Source: Chryseobacterium sp. ISL-80
GTDB taxonomy: Bacteria > Bacillota > Bacilli > Bacillales > Cytobacillaceae
NCBI GenBank assembly: GCA_018613055.1
Contig: JAGGQZ010000009.1
Span: forward strand, 335,539 to 399,538
Length of the DNA: 64,000 nucleotides
Direction of reading: 5' to 3'
The notes beneath the pieces are model-generated. The model saw only the letters and a program-made list of their open reading frames with translations. It made no database searches and was not told the DNA's origin. Each line of letters starts with the position of its first letter. Position 1 is the first letter of the stretch. Positions 35,366-43,979 of this stretch are shown piece by piece. The position numbers and the translations under genes were made by a program.

Positions 35366-36307
35366 TTACTCAACTACGATAATCCCGACCATTCCATTCT
35401 CTCTATGCCCTGGCAGGGAACAATAAAACTCATATGTACCAGTTTCAGTAGGAGTAAAAGAAATGTTGCCCTCCTCATGTGGACTAGCATGTAAATGTAG
35501 TCCATCTCCATGTGAATCATGTGAACCATGGGATGAGATGTTTTCCTGGTCGGTATTAGGCAATGTCGGCATTTTTACTATCACGATATCATGCTCAATG
35601 GAGTCGTGATTAGTAAAGGTAAGAAAGACTTTTTTGTTTTTTGACAAATTGATTTTACTTGGAGAATAGGAAAAATTTGAGGGATTAACTTGAATAGTTA
35701 TTCGGTTTAATTGCTCATCCTTGTCATCAGTAGGAATTTGGGAATGATTCTCATGTATTGGTGATTCTTTTGAAATAACCGACTCTTTATTTAATTGATT
35801 GCCAAAATAAAAGTATCCTACTAAAACAATGAATGAAAGGATAGGCTTTAAAAGCCAACTGGTAAAAACCCCAGTATCTTTGGTTGCTTTTTGTTGGGAA
35901 AGAATCAAATACAGGAATAAGGTAGAGACAGTAATAGTCAAAAATATATTTAGAAGAGAAACTGCTTGAATTCTTGAAATCATTTCACCAAGCATTGCAC
36001 CCATCATTCCGCCCATCATTCCAGCCATAGATCCCTCAATAACCGGGAGTATCCCAAATGCAAACCCTGCAGCAACACCTACCGAAACTCCAATCAATAC
36101 GGAAATAAGAGAAGAAAGGAATAAATCTCCTTGATATATAAACCCGAAAAGAATCCCAGAGGTTACACCAATATTCATTGATATAGCCATAGATATAACC
36201 ATAGATGCCATACTTTTCATCTTTGTTCTATATTGATATGAAAGTATGATGGAAATCAGAGTCACAAGTAAAAGCGTGCCTACAACAAAATAGTGAAATT
36301 CGTTCAT
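35366..36307 (-). CDS. Membrane protein with C-terminal cupredoxin domain
   Basis: A 313-residue protein: five or so hydrophobic helices (about 5-185) including a GMMGGMMGAMLGEM helix, a linker, then an extracytoplasmic cupredoxin domain (about 200-313). Type 1 copper ligands are visible as His239 (IEHDIVIV), Cys296, His301 and Met306 (FYCSLPGHRENGM). A His-rich insertion (SSHGSHDSHGDGLHLHASPH) precedes the last strands. It could pass electrons or buffer copper at the surface. AAAGGAGGTC precedes the ATG. Confidence 0.9.
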   Translation of the reverse strand: MNEFHYFVVGTLLLVTLISIILSYQYRTKMKSMASMVISMAISMNIGVTSGILFGFIYQGDLFLSSLISVLIGVSVGVAAGFAFGILPVIEGSMAGMMGGMMGAMLGEMISRIQAVSLLNIFLTITVSTLFLYLILSQQKATKDTGVFTSWLLKPILSFIVLVGYFYFGNQLNKESVISKESPIHENHSQIPTDDKDEQLNRITIQVNPSNFSYSPSKINLSKNKKVFLTFTNHDSIEHDIVIVKMPTLPNTDQENISSHGSHDSHGDGLHLHASPHEEGNISFTPTETGTYEFYCSLPGHRENGMVGIIVVE

Positions 36308-36469
36308 TCATATTCGACCTCCTTTAATTGGTACATCATATGTCACTCGAAGACAAGCCATTCTAAAAAAATGAATTCTATTCAAGAATAATTATTCAAA
36401 TATTCTAAATTTTTAGTATTTACAAAAGATTAATATGGTAGTAAGATTATTTTTAATTACTCCATGAAT

Positions 36470-36489
36470 ATACCGTAGCGGGGTAAAGT
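36470..36489 (+). promoter_or_regulatory. CsoR-type operator upstream of the PIG-L/ABC operon
   Basis: ATACC-GTAGCG-GGGTAAAGTA: a TACC/GGTA pseudo-palindrome around a G-tract, like the csoR and copA operators, 25 bases before the ribosome site of the first gene. The operon itself encodes a CsoR paralogue, the natural candidate regulator. Confidence 0.6.
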
Positions 36490-36510
36490 ACTTATGAGGA
36501 GGGAAAATTA

Positions 36511-37263
36511 ATGGCAAAAGGACAGAAAGTTTTATTTCTTGGGGTCTATGGAATGGAAGTTGTGGAGTGCGGAGGTGCACTTGCTAAGAACGTTCTAAAT
36601 GGTGGGGAATCATTTGCATCTATCATGCTGTGCCGAGAAACTAGCCAACCACAGGTTAGGAATGCAGCAGAAATACTTGGAGTAAAGGATATTACATTTC
36701 TGAATTTCCAGTATGGCACCGTTGATTTAAGCGTTGAATCCAAGAAAAAAATTATAAAAATTATCAGAGAGGTTAAACCTGACATCATTATTACCCAAGA
36801 TCCCGAACATTCCTTTCACGATTTGGACCCCGACCGTCGTCCGGCAATGACTTTGCTTCTCGAGTCCATCGCCCTTTCTAGCAGAGATTTTGCTTTAGAT
36901 GAACTTCCAGGATTAGAACCTCATCCGATTCCAACTATTTACTACATGACACCGCACCATCCTAATACTGTCGTTGACATTACAGAAGTATGGGAGAAAA
37001 AAGAACGTGCAATGGATATGCTTGAAAGTCAATTGGAATTCAGTGGCATGCATTTTGATGAAATGCTTGATCAGAAAGCAGCTGAAATTCTGTATCCAGG
37101 ATTCTCAAAATTAACCAACTTTCAGGAAAAGGGAAGAGCTATACATCAAGTTCTAGATAAGGCTGTTCATGTTTATCATGGCCTTGCCACCCATGGTCAT
37201 TTCGCTCTTGCGGAAGCCTATCGTAGAGAAGGGAATTTCCACTTGCAAGAATTAATGGTTTAA
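36511..37263 (+). CDS. PIG-L deacetylase-fold protein lacking the zinc motif
   Basis: A 250-residue protein with the PIG-L/BshB/MshB Rossmann-like fold: VLFLGVYGMEVVECGGALAK aligns with the family start, yet the zinc motif AHPDDE reads GVYGME (11-16) and the later HPDH reads DPDR (106-109). The metal ligands are therefore gone and deacetylation of the usual kind is unlikely. Intact relatives deacetylate GlcNAc-malate in bacillithiol synthesis. GAGGAGGG precedes the ATG. First gene of a nine-gene operon with an ABC importer; it may bind the transported compound. Confidence 0.75.
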   Translation: MAKGQKVLFLGVYGMEVVECGGALAKNVLNGGESFASIMLCRETSQPQVRNAAEILGVKDITFLNFQYGTVDLSVESKKKIIKIIREVKPDIIITQDPEHSFHDLDPDRRPAMTLLLESIALSSRDFALDELPGLEPHPIPTIYYMTPHHPNTVVDITEVWEKKERAMDMLESQLEFSGMHFDEMLDQKAAEILYPGFSKLTNFQEKGRAIHQVLDKAVHVYHGLATHGHFALAEAYRREGNFHLQELMV

Positions 37264-37286
37264 CAAAATATAAGGGGGTTGGAAAA

Positions 37287-39083
37287 ATGAGGAAGTTAAT
37301 ATCACTTATTATTATTGCTCTTTTTGTTTTTTCTTCTGCAGGAAACAGTCTTGCTAAATCAGGAGTAGAATCACTAAAAATTGGAATTCTTAGTGATGAA
37401 AGCACGTTAAACCCTTATACTTATCAAACCGGTTATCCAGGTCTTGACTTGGTTAGCCTGCTGTATGACACTCTATTGCAACTAGACAAGGATAACAAAC
37501 CAGTGCCGTGGCTTGTAAAAGAGTACAACGTCAGTGATGACGGACTGGAGTACAGTTTTAAATTGAACGATAATATAAAATGGCATGATGGAGAAATGCT
37601 TACCTCTGATGATGTTAAGTTTACTGTAGATTATTTTATTAAATATCCTAAATCAAGATTTACCAATCCTCTTAAAAACGTTGCCTCATTAACTGTTGAA
37701 AATGAAACTGACTTTACAATGACTCTTTCAAAACCCGATCCAAACTTTATTATTCAGCCTCTTGCGGATGTACCAATATTACCAGAGCATATTTGGTCAA
37801 AAATCTCAGCTCCTGACAGTGAAACCAATGCAATAGGAAGTGGGCCATACATTTTAAGTGAACATAAGGCTGATCAATATTATAAAATGACCGCCAACAA
37901 GGACTATTTTAAAGAAGCTCCTCCTATTCAAGAAATCATATTTCCAATCATCAAAGATACTACAGCACTTTACAATGCATTGAAGTCTGGGGAAATTGAT
38001 GCAATCTCATCAAATATTTCTCCGGAGCTTGTTAGCCAATTCGAGTCTAACCCCTCATTAAAGATTTCACGTGGTGCAGGATTCAGCACCACATTATTCC
38101 AGCTAAATTCTGAAAAATATCCTATGACAGAAAAGCCTTTCAGACAGGCAATTGATCTTGCAATAGATAAAAAAAGTTTGGTTGATATCGTGCTTTTAGG
38201 ATTTGCAGAAGTCGGCAGCCCGGGTTTTATTCATCCGTCATCACCTTCATACAATAGTGAAGTAAAAACTTCTTACGATCCCGAAAAAGCAAAGAAAATC
38301 CTTGATGATGCTGGTTTCAAGGATACAAATGGGGACGGTTTCAGGGAAGACCAAAAAGGAAAAGAAATAAATTTCACAACACTAGTCCACTCTAACAATC
38401 CAATTAGAATCCGTGTTGCAGAACTGATTTCTGAAGCTATAAATGAGATAGGCATCAAAAATTCTGTAAAAGCCATGGAAGACACAACCATTATTAGTTT
38501 AATGTGGCCTGACTACGATGTTAGCAAGGGAAGAAACTTTGATATGGGAGTATTCGGCTGGTCAAACACGATGCAGCTTTTCCCTGATCGGATAGTCGAG
38601 TTGTTTTATTCAGATCCTGCAATTGGTGCTGTAAATATCGGTGGTTATAAAAACAAAGAATTTGATGCTCTGTCGGACCAACTAAGAGCGACATTTGATG
38701 AGACGGAACGACAAGAGCTTATTAATGATCTGCAATTAATGGTAGCAGATGAAGCACCAATTATTACTCTCTATTATCAGGAAATCGTCAATGCATATAA
38801 CCCTGAAAAATATGATGGTTTTGTTTTCCAAACAGGAAAAGGGATAATCAATAAGTTGTCATTTGTCTCTGGGGAAAGAAGTGAAGATGCTGCTGGGAAT
38901 AACAGTAATTCCGGTGGGGAAAGTAAATCTTCTGATGAAAAAACGTCTAATGACAGCAATTCAGTAAAAGAAAATAATAACGGGATTATAATTTTTGGCG
39001 TACTTATCGTAATAGCAGCTATAGTTTTCTTCTTATTAAAAAGGAAAAAGAAGACGAACGATAAGGATGATTTTGATTTTTAA
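37287..39083 (+). CDS. Family 5 ABC substrate-binding protein with C-terminal membrane anchor
   Basis: A 598-residue dipeptide/nickel-type binding protein: cleavable-looking signal (1-23) with no lipobox, the family 5 segments IKIGILSDESTLNP-like start, LNDNIKWHDGEMLTSDDVKFT (about 92-112), and FRQAIDLAIDKKSL (about 285-298). After a Ser/Asn/Lys linker comes a C-terminal helix (about 564-584) and a KRKKK tail, so it is held in the membrane at its C-terminus instead of by lipid. Substrate could be a peptide, nickel or a metallophore. Followed by a terminator hairpin. Confidence 0.92.
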   Translation: MRKLISLIIIALFVFSSAGNSLAKSGVESLKIGILSDESTLNPYTYQTGYPGLDLVSLLYDTLLQLDKDNKPVPWLVKEYNVSDDGLEYSFKLNDNIKWHDGEMLTSDDVKFTVDYFIKYPKSRFTNPLKNVASLTVENETDFTMTLSKPDPNFIIQPLADVPILPEHIWSKISAPDSETNAIGSGPYILSEHKADQYYKMTANKDYFKEAPPIQEIIFPIIKDTTALYNALKSGEIDAISSNISPELVSQFESNPSLKISRGAGFSTTLFQLNSEKYPMTEKPFRQAIDLAIDKKSLVDIVLLGFAEVGSPGFIHPSSPSYNSEVKTSYDPEKAKKILDDAGFKDTNGDGFREDQKGKEINFTTLVHSNNPIRIRVAELISEAINEIGIKNSVKAMEDTTIISLMWPDYDVSKGRNFDMGVFGWSNTMQLFPDRIVELFYSDPAIGAVNIGGYKNKEFDALSDQLRATFDETERQELINDLQLMVADEAPIITLYYQEIVNAYNPEKYDGFVFQTGKGIINKLSFVSGERSEDAAGNNSNSGGESKSSDEKTSNDSNSVKENNNGIIIFGVLIVIAAIVFFLLKRKKKTNDKDDFDF

Positions 39084-39098
39084 GGAATAAAGGATCTA

Positions 39099-39126
39099 TC
39101 CCGTAAAAATTTTTACGGGATTTTTT
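39099..39126 (+). terminator. Intrinsic terminator inside the operon
   Basis: Perfect self-complementary TCCCGTAAAAATTTTTACGGGA followed by six T residues, between the binding-protein and permease genes. Partial read-through would give more binding protein than permease. Confidence 0.85.
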
Positions 39127-39152
39127 CCTAAACTGGCAGGAGGTGCAGAATA

Positions 39153-40130
39153 ATGGGGAAATTTATGGCAGGCAAGCTTTTGCAATACACAATTGTTATC
39201 TTCCTAATGCTGACATTGAACTTTCTTCTGCCTAGGCTTATGCCAGGCAATCCCCTCGTATTTTTGGCAGGTGAGGATGTTGGATTAATGTCCAGCGCTG
39301 AGAAAGAAGCAATCTTGGAAAAGCATGGACTTAATGATTCCATATTTGAACAATACGTAACTTATATAAAAAATATTCTGACAGGAGAATTCGGTTTCTC
39401 CTATCAGCAAAAAAGACCGATTTCAGAGATTATTATGGAGCGCTTACCTTGGACAATGCTTCTAACAGGGCTCGGTCTTGTCCTCTCAACCATTCTAGGA
39501 GTAATGTTTGGAGCCATTTCAGCCTGGCGCAGAGGGACTAAAACTGATGCGAATTTATTGACAGTTTTTATGTTTCTAAGTGCAATGCCTTCCTTCTGGG
39601 TCGGTATGATTTTAGTTTCTATTTTTTCAGCTCAATTAGGATGGCTCCCTGTTTTCGGAGCTGAAAGTGCCTGGTCGAACTATTCGGGTATGGATAGATT
39701 CATTGATATTAGTAAACACCTTATATTACCGTTAACAACTCTTATATTAATCTCAGTAACAAGCACCTTCATGATTATGAGATATTCGATGCTAAATGTT
39801 CTTGGGGAAGACTATATTATGATGGCCAAAGCAAAGGGCGTAAAAGAAAAAGTTATTAAGTATAAGCATGCCATGAGAAACGCTTTGCTTCCGGTGGCTA
39901 CTGTATTTATGCTTAGTTTAGGGTTTACCTTGGGCGGGGCAACTGTAATAGAAACGGTCTTTGCATACCCGGGTGTAGGACGATTAATGTTTGAATCAGT
40001 CCTAAGCAGAGATTACCCACTGATTCAGGCGACATTCCTGATTATTACCTTCAGTGTTGTCATTGCCAATTTCTTGGCGGATTTACTTTATCCTTTACTT
40101 GATCCGAAGGTGGGAAGCCGAAATGGGTAA
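39153..40130 (+). CDS. ABC permease, DppB/NikB type
   Basis: A 325-residue membrane protein with six helices and the DppB-like N-terminus (LLPRLMPGNPLVF). The permease EAA loop that meets the ATPases reads MMAKAKGVKEKVIKYKHAMRNALLPV (about 225-250). GGCAGGAGG precedes the ATG. It overlaps the next permease gene by 8 bases. Confidence 0.93.
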   Translation: MGKFMAGKLLQYTIVIFLMLTLNFLLPRLMPGNPLVFLAGEDVGLMSSAEKEAILEKHGLNDSIFEQYVTYIKNILTGEFGFSYQQKRPISEIIMERLPWTMLLTGLGLVLSTILGVMFGAISAWRRGTKTDANLLTVFMFLSAMPSFWVGMILVSIFSAQLGWLPVFGAESAWSNYSGMDRFIDISKHLILPLTTLILISVTSTFMIMRYSMLNVLGEDYIMMAKAKGVKEKVIKYKHAMRNALLPVATVFMLSLGFTLGGATVIETVFAYPGVGRLMFESVLSRDYPLIQATFLIITFSVVIANFLADLLYPLLDPKVGSRNG

Positions 40131-40980
40131 TAAAAAATGGAGAAAGTATTGGCATGTACTTACATCTAATAATATCGGTATAGTCGGATTAGGACTTTTA
40201 ATTATATTTTTGGCGATAGCTGTTTTCGCTCCTTTACTTGCACCATTTGACCCGACTGAACGTGTGGGAACACCATTTACGAAACCTAACAGTCAATTTC
40301 TCCTGGGTACCAATGACGTAGGACAGGATATTTTAAGTGAATTGCTGTATGGGACTAGAATTTCATTATTAATTGGTGTCCTTGCTGCCTTTATTTCAAT
40401 TCTTCTTGGATGCCTTATCGGTGTAATATCAGGGTATTACGGCGGAAAAGTAGATGCTCTTTTAATGAGATTAGTAGACCTTGTTCTTGTTATCCCGTTT
40501 TTGCCTCTTATGATTTTATTGGCAGCCTTTATAGGTCCAAGTTTTTGGAATATCATTTTGGTTATAAGCTTAATTTCTTGGGCGAGCCCAGCAAGGGTTA
40601 TAAGATCACAGGTATTAACGCTAAAAACAAAAGGGTATGTCGAAGCCGCCAAATCAATCGGCACAAATATTAAGGTCATATTAGGCCGGCATATTTTGCC
40701 TGGTGTTATCCCAATTGCACTTTCCCAATTTGTATTAGCAGCAAGTCATTCTATTTTAATTGAAGCATCCTTAAGCTTTTTGGGTTTAGGAGACCCTTTT
40801 ACTAAGAGCTGGGGAACGATTTTATATTATGCCCAGGCAAGGGGAGCGTTCTTGACGGATGCATGGGTCTGGTGGATACTTCCTCCTGGCTTACTCATCA
40901 CCACACTGGTAATAGGATTTGCTTTTACTGGCTATTCATTGGAAGAAGTTATGAATCCGCGACTGAGAAGGGGGCGTTAA
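40123..40980 (+). CDS. ABC permease, DppC/NikC type
   Basis: A 285-residue permease with six helices; the DppC hallmark LLGTNDVGQDILSELLYGTRISLLIG lies near 62-87 and the EAA loop near AAKSIGTNIKVILGRHILPG. The ATG at 40123 overlaps the stop of the preceding gene and is preceded by GGTGGGA; longer in-frame starts are inside the previous gene. Confidence 0.93.
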   Translation: MGNKKWRKYWHVLTSNNIGIVGLGLLIIFLAIAVFAPLLAPFDPTERVGTPFTKPNSQFLLGTNDVGQDILSELLYGTRISLLIGVLAAFISILLGCLIGVISGYYGGKVDALLMRLVDLVLVIPFLPLMILLAAFIGPSFWNIILVISLISWASPARVIRSQVLTLKTKGYVEAAKSIGTNIKVILGRHILPGVIPIALSQFVLAASHSILIEASLSFLGLGDPFTKSWGTILYYAQARGAFLTDAWVWWILPPGLLITTLVIGFAFTGYSLEEVMNPRLRRGR

Positions 40981-40983
40981 CAT

Positions 40984-41952
40984 ATGTCTGCTGTATTAAC
41001 TGTAGAAAATCTCTCCACTTTCTTTAAAACCGAAAAGGGGATTGCCCGTGCTGTAGAAAACGTTTCATTCTCTGTTGAAGAGGGAGAAATGCTTGGACTG
41101 ATTGGAGAGTCGGGATGCGGGAAAACGACCGTTGCCCAATCGATTCTAAGATTAATAGAGTTTCCCGGAAAAGTAGTGGCTGGAAGTGTTCATTTAAATG
41201 GTAGGGATTTGCTTAAAGCCTCCGATTCTGAATTAGGTTCTTTAAGATGGAAGGATCTTTCTGTCATACCTCAAAGTGCGATGAATGCACTAAATCCCGT
41301 TTATACAATAGGCGATCAAATTATGGAGGCCATTTTGCTCCATGAAAGAGTAAGCAAAAGAGAAGCACTGGCACGGACGAAGACCCTACTTGAGCTTGTC
41401 GGAATCGATGGTGACCGATGGAAAAGCTATCCGCATGAATTCAGCGGAGGGATGAAGCAGCGCGTTGCCATTGCCATGTCACTTGCTTGTTCTCCCAAAC
41501 TGGTAATTTCCGACGAATCAACGACAGGACTAGATGTATTAACCCAGGCACAGGTGATAGCATTAATTAAAAACCTTCAGAGAAAGATGGATTTATCAGT
41601 AATCCTCATTTCACACGATTTGCCGATGGTCACTGCTATTTGCGACAAAATTGCAATCATGTATGCAGGGAAAATTGTTGAGCTTGCCTCAACAGAGGAT
41701 ATATTGAATGATACAAGACATCCTTATTCAAAGGCATTATTACAAGCGACTCCTGACCTGTCCGATCCTGATCGGGAAGTGATTTCGATACCAGGCAGTG
41801 TCCCTAATCTAGTAAACATTCCACAATGTTGCAGGTTTCATACGCGATGTGCGTTTGCTTTTGACCGCTGCAGAAAAGAAACACCTGAGTTCAGGGAAGT
41901 AAAGCCCGGCCACTTTTCCGCATGCTTTCTTGAGGAGGAGGAAAATGGATAA
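40984..41952 (+). CDS. ABC ATPase, DppD/OppD type
   Basis: A 322-residue ATPase with Walker A GESGCGKTT, the Q-loop PQSAMNALNP, signature FSGGMKQRVAIA, and Walker B KLVISDES where the usual Asp-Glu is Asp-Glu-Ser. The C-terminal oligopeptide-transport extension has CCRFHTRC and FAFDRC, the Cys pattern of a 4Fe-4S or zinc-like element typical of DppD. GGGGCG precedes the ATG, 3 bases after the permease stop. Confidence 0.95.
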   Translation: MSAVLTVENLSTFFKTEKGIARAVENVSFSVEEGEMLGLIGESGCGKTTVAQSILRLIEFPGKVVAGSVHLNGRDLLKASDSELGSLRWKDLSVIPQSAMNALNPVYTIGDQIMEAILLHERVSKREALARTKTLLELVGIDGDRWKSYPHEFSGGMKQRVAIAMSLACSPKLVISDESTTGLDVLTQAQVIALIKNLQRKMDLSVILISHDLPMVTAICDKIAIMYAGKIVELASTEDILNDTRHPYSKALLQATPDLSDPDREVISIPGSVPNLVNIPQCCRFHTRCAFAFDRCRKETPEFREVKPGHFSACFLEEEENG

Positions 41953-42949
41953 TTCAATTTTACTGAAGGTAAGAGATTTGAAGAAAACGTTTGTGAAAAA
42001 GACTGGATCGATTTTAAACCGGAAATTGCAAAATGTTTACGCCGTCCATAATGTTAGCTTTGAGATTAAAAAAGGGGAAATTCTAGGGATCATCGGGGAA
42101 AGCGGCTGTGGAAAAACCACAACAGCACGAATGGTGATGCGCCTGATGAAGGAAACCAGCGGGGAAATCCTTTTTGAAGGAAGAGATTTATGCAAATTAA
42201 CAGATTCAGAGACAAACAGGTTAAGAAGTAAAATGCAAATGATCTTTCAGGATCCATATGATACTCTCAATCCTGGGATGACAATAATGGACATTTTAAT
42301 GGAACCAATCAATGCCCACGAAAAACACCTCCCACATGATGAGAAAGTTCGAAGGGTGAAAGAGGCGATTGAATCAATTGAGCTGAGGCCCGCTGAAGAC
42401 TATATGGAGAGGTTTCCACACCAGCTGAGTGGCGGGCAGAGGCAAAGGATTGCTATTGCAAGAGCTGTGATTCTGGAACCACTATTTATTGCAGCTGATG
42501 AACCTACTTCTATGCTTGATGTTTCTGTCCGAGCAGGTATTTTAAACCTCCTTCTCGAACTTAAGAAGAAAATGGGCCTAACCATGATGCTGATTACACA
42601 TGACCTATCGACAGCAAGTTATATGTGTGACCGAATTGCAGTCATGTACCAGGGGAAAATCATCGAGGTCGGGCCTACCAAGAAAATCATCCAGTCGCCT
42701 TCACATCCTTACACAAAGGCCCTAGTTTCGGTAGTAAAAGATCTTAATTACTTTATTCAAAATCGAGAAAAGTTAATTCTAGATGGTGAAGTGGATGCAA
42801 CCGAAGAGACAGCAGGATGCCCATTTGTAAAAAGATGTCCATACCAGGAGGATATTTGTAGTAGTGAAATGCCTAAACAGGAATCTCTAGGCGCGGGCCA
42901 TGCAGTATCTTGTCACTGCCATAGTAATCTACTTGAAAAAACTTCTTAG
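41945..42949 (+). CDS. ABC ATPase, DppF/OppF type
   Basis: A 334-residue ATPase with Walker A GESGCGKTTTA, Q-loop FQDPYDTLNPGM, signature LSGGQRQRIAIARA, Walker B LFIAADEPTS and a Cys-rich end (CPFVKRCPYQEDIC). The ATG at 41945 overlaps the stop of the DppD gene and follows AGGAGGAGG; an alternative start at 41930 lies inside that site. With its partner it energises the upstream permeases, and possibly the second transporter at 47.3 kb, which has only one ATPase. Confidence 0.95.
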   Translation: MDNSILLKVRDLKKTFVKKTGSILNRKLQNVYAVHNVSFEIKKGEILGIIGESGCGKTTTARMVMRLMKETSGEILFEGRDLCKLTDSETNRLRSKMQMIFQDPYDTLNPGMTIMDILMEPINAHEKHLPHDEKVRRVKEAIESIELRPAEDYMERFPHQLSGGQRQRIAIARAVILEPLFIAADEPTSMLDVSVRAGILNLLLELKKKMGLTMMLITHDLSTASYMCDRIAVMYQGKIIEVGPTKKIIQSPSHPYTKALVSVVKDLNYFIQNREKLILDGEVDATEETAGCPFVKRCPYQEDICSSEMPKQESLGAGHAVSCHCHSNLLEKTS

Positions 42950-42966
42950 GAAAGGGAGTTTTGAAA

Positions 42967-43599
42967 TTGAATAACGAAAAGAAAATAAAAGTCGCTGTTA
43001 ATGGCGGCGTTGATTTCGGGTCCAAACTGACTGCTAACCAGCTTCGTATACTTGCAAAATATATGGAAGACGACCAGGAGCTTGAGCTTACAACCTTCCA
43101 GCAGCTTTATATTGACATTCCTGAAAGTAAAAAGGATGAAATTATTACGAATTTTGAGTCGGTTGGGTTACACTGCTACCCAGTCGGCAATTTTGTAAAG
43201 AGCCTTAGAACCTGCAACTTTTGTAAAGGTGCAGAGGAAGAGGGAATGCCGGTCGCAATCGAACTTAATAAGAGAATTGCCGGAAAACCTGTTCCGTTTA
43301 CCCTTAAACCAGCATACACCGGCTGTCCTGTGGGCTGTGGAGAGCCTTTGGTTAATGATATTGGAGTTATGAAAATAAATGGGAATCAATATAATCTTTA
43401 TATTGGCGGGAAAACAAAAGGAGAGGATGCCGAGGCAGGAAGCTTATTTAAGGAAAATCTAAATCCTGAAGAACTTTATACTACAGTCGAAGAAATTATT
43501 AGGGTATATGGGGAAAAAGGGAAGAAACGAGAGCCTTTCCATAAATTTTTAAAGAGATTCGGAAAGGAAGAGCTAATTGAAAATATAAGTCAGGTATAA
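42967..43599 (+). CDS. Nitrite/sulfite reductase-like siroheme-fold protein
   Basis: A 210-residue protein with a ferredoxin-like half domain (about 5-72, ELTTFQQLYIDIP) and one catalytic half domain. Cysteines at 83, 86, 120 and 124 (TCNFC and GCPVGC) are laid out like the siroheme-4Fe-4S ligands, except that the first pair is spaced CxxC instead of Cx5C. Full-length assimilatory sulfite or nitrite reductases are about 570 residues, so this is a single-repeat version. Start TTG 42967, 8 bases after AAAGGGAG. Its role in a peptide/metal transport operon is unclear; it may reduce an imported thiol or act on a tetrapyrrole. Confidence 0.75.
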   Translation: MNNEKKIKVAVNGGVDFGSKLTANQLRILAKYMEDDQELELTTFQQLYIDIPESKKDEIITNFESVGLHCYPVGNFVKSLRTCNFCKGAEEEGMPVAIELNKRIAGKPVPFTLKPAYTGCPVGCGEPLVNDIGVMKINGNQYNLYIGGKTKGEDAEAGSLFKENLNPEELYTTVEEIIRVYGEKGKKREPFHKFLKRFGKEELIENISQV

Positions 43600-43611
43600 G
43601 GGGGAATGGAC

Positions 43612-43950
43612 ATGGGTGCAGAGGCGGCTAATGAACAAGTATTGCCACCAACTGGTTGCTCTACAAATCATCGAAAGAGCCATCATTCAGAAAAAATAAA
43701 AAAGAACCTTGATTCAAGGCTAAATCGGATTGAAGGACAAATCCGCGGGGTTAAAAGATTAATTGAAAATGATACCTACTGTGACGATGTGATCACTCAA
43801 TTATCCGCCATCCAATCTGCTTTAAACAGCGTGGCAAGTCTTCTTCTTGAAGGACATTTAAAAAGCTGCGTCCTTGAAAGGATAAATGAAGGAGACACGG
43901 AAGTCATTGATGAGGTCCTAGTTACCTTCCAGAGGTTGCTGAAAAAGTAA
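43612..43950 (+). CDS. CsoR-family repressor, second copy
   Basis: A 112-residue paralogue of CsoR with the same ligand set, Cys57, His82 and Cys86 (DTYCDDV, EGHLKSC), and the RLNRIEGQIRGV DNA-binding signature. Copper is the likely signal. The ATG at 43612 follows AAGGGGG by 7 bases; an in-frame ATG at 43606 is too close. Eighth gene of the 36.5-45.3 kb operon, so the operon probably represses itself through the operators at 36470 and 45472. Confidence 0.93.
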   Translation: MGAEAANEQVLPPTGCSTNHRKSHHSEKIKKNLDSRLNRIEGQIRGVKRLIENDTYCDDVITQLSAIQSALNSVASLLLEGHLKSCVLERINEGDTEVIDEVLVTFQRLLKK

Positions 43951-43979
43951 TAGAGAAAGAAAACCGGGAGGGATTTTCG

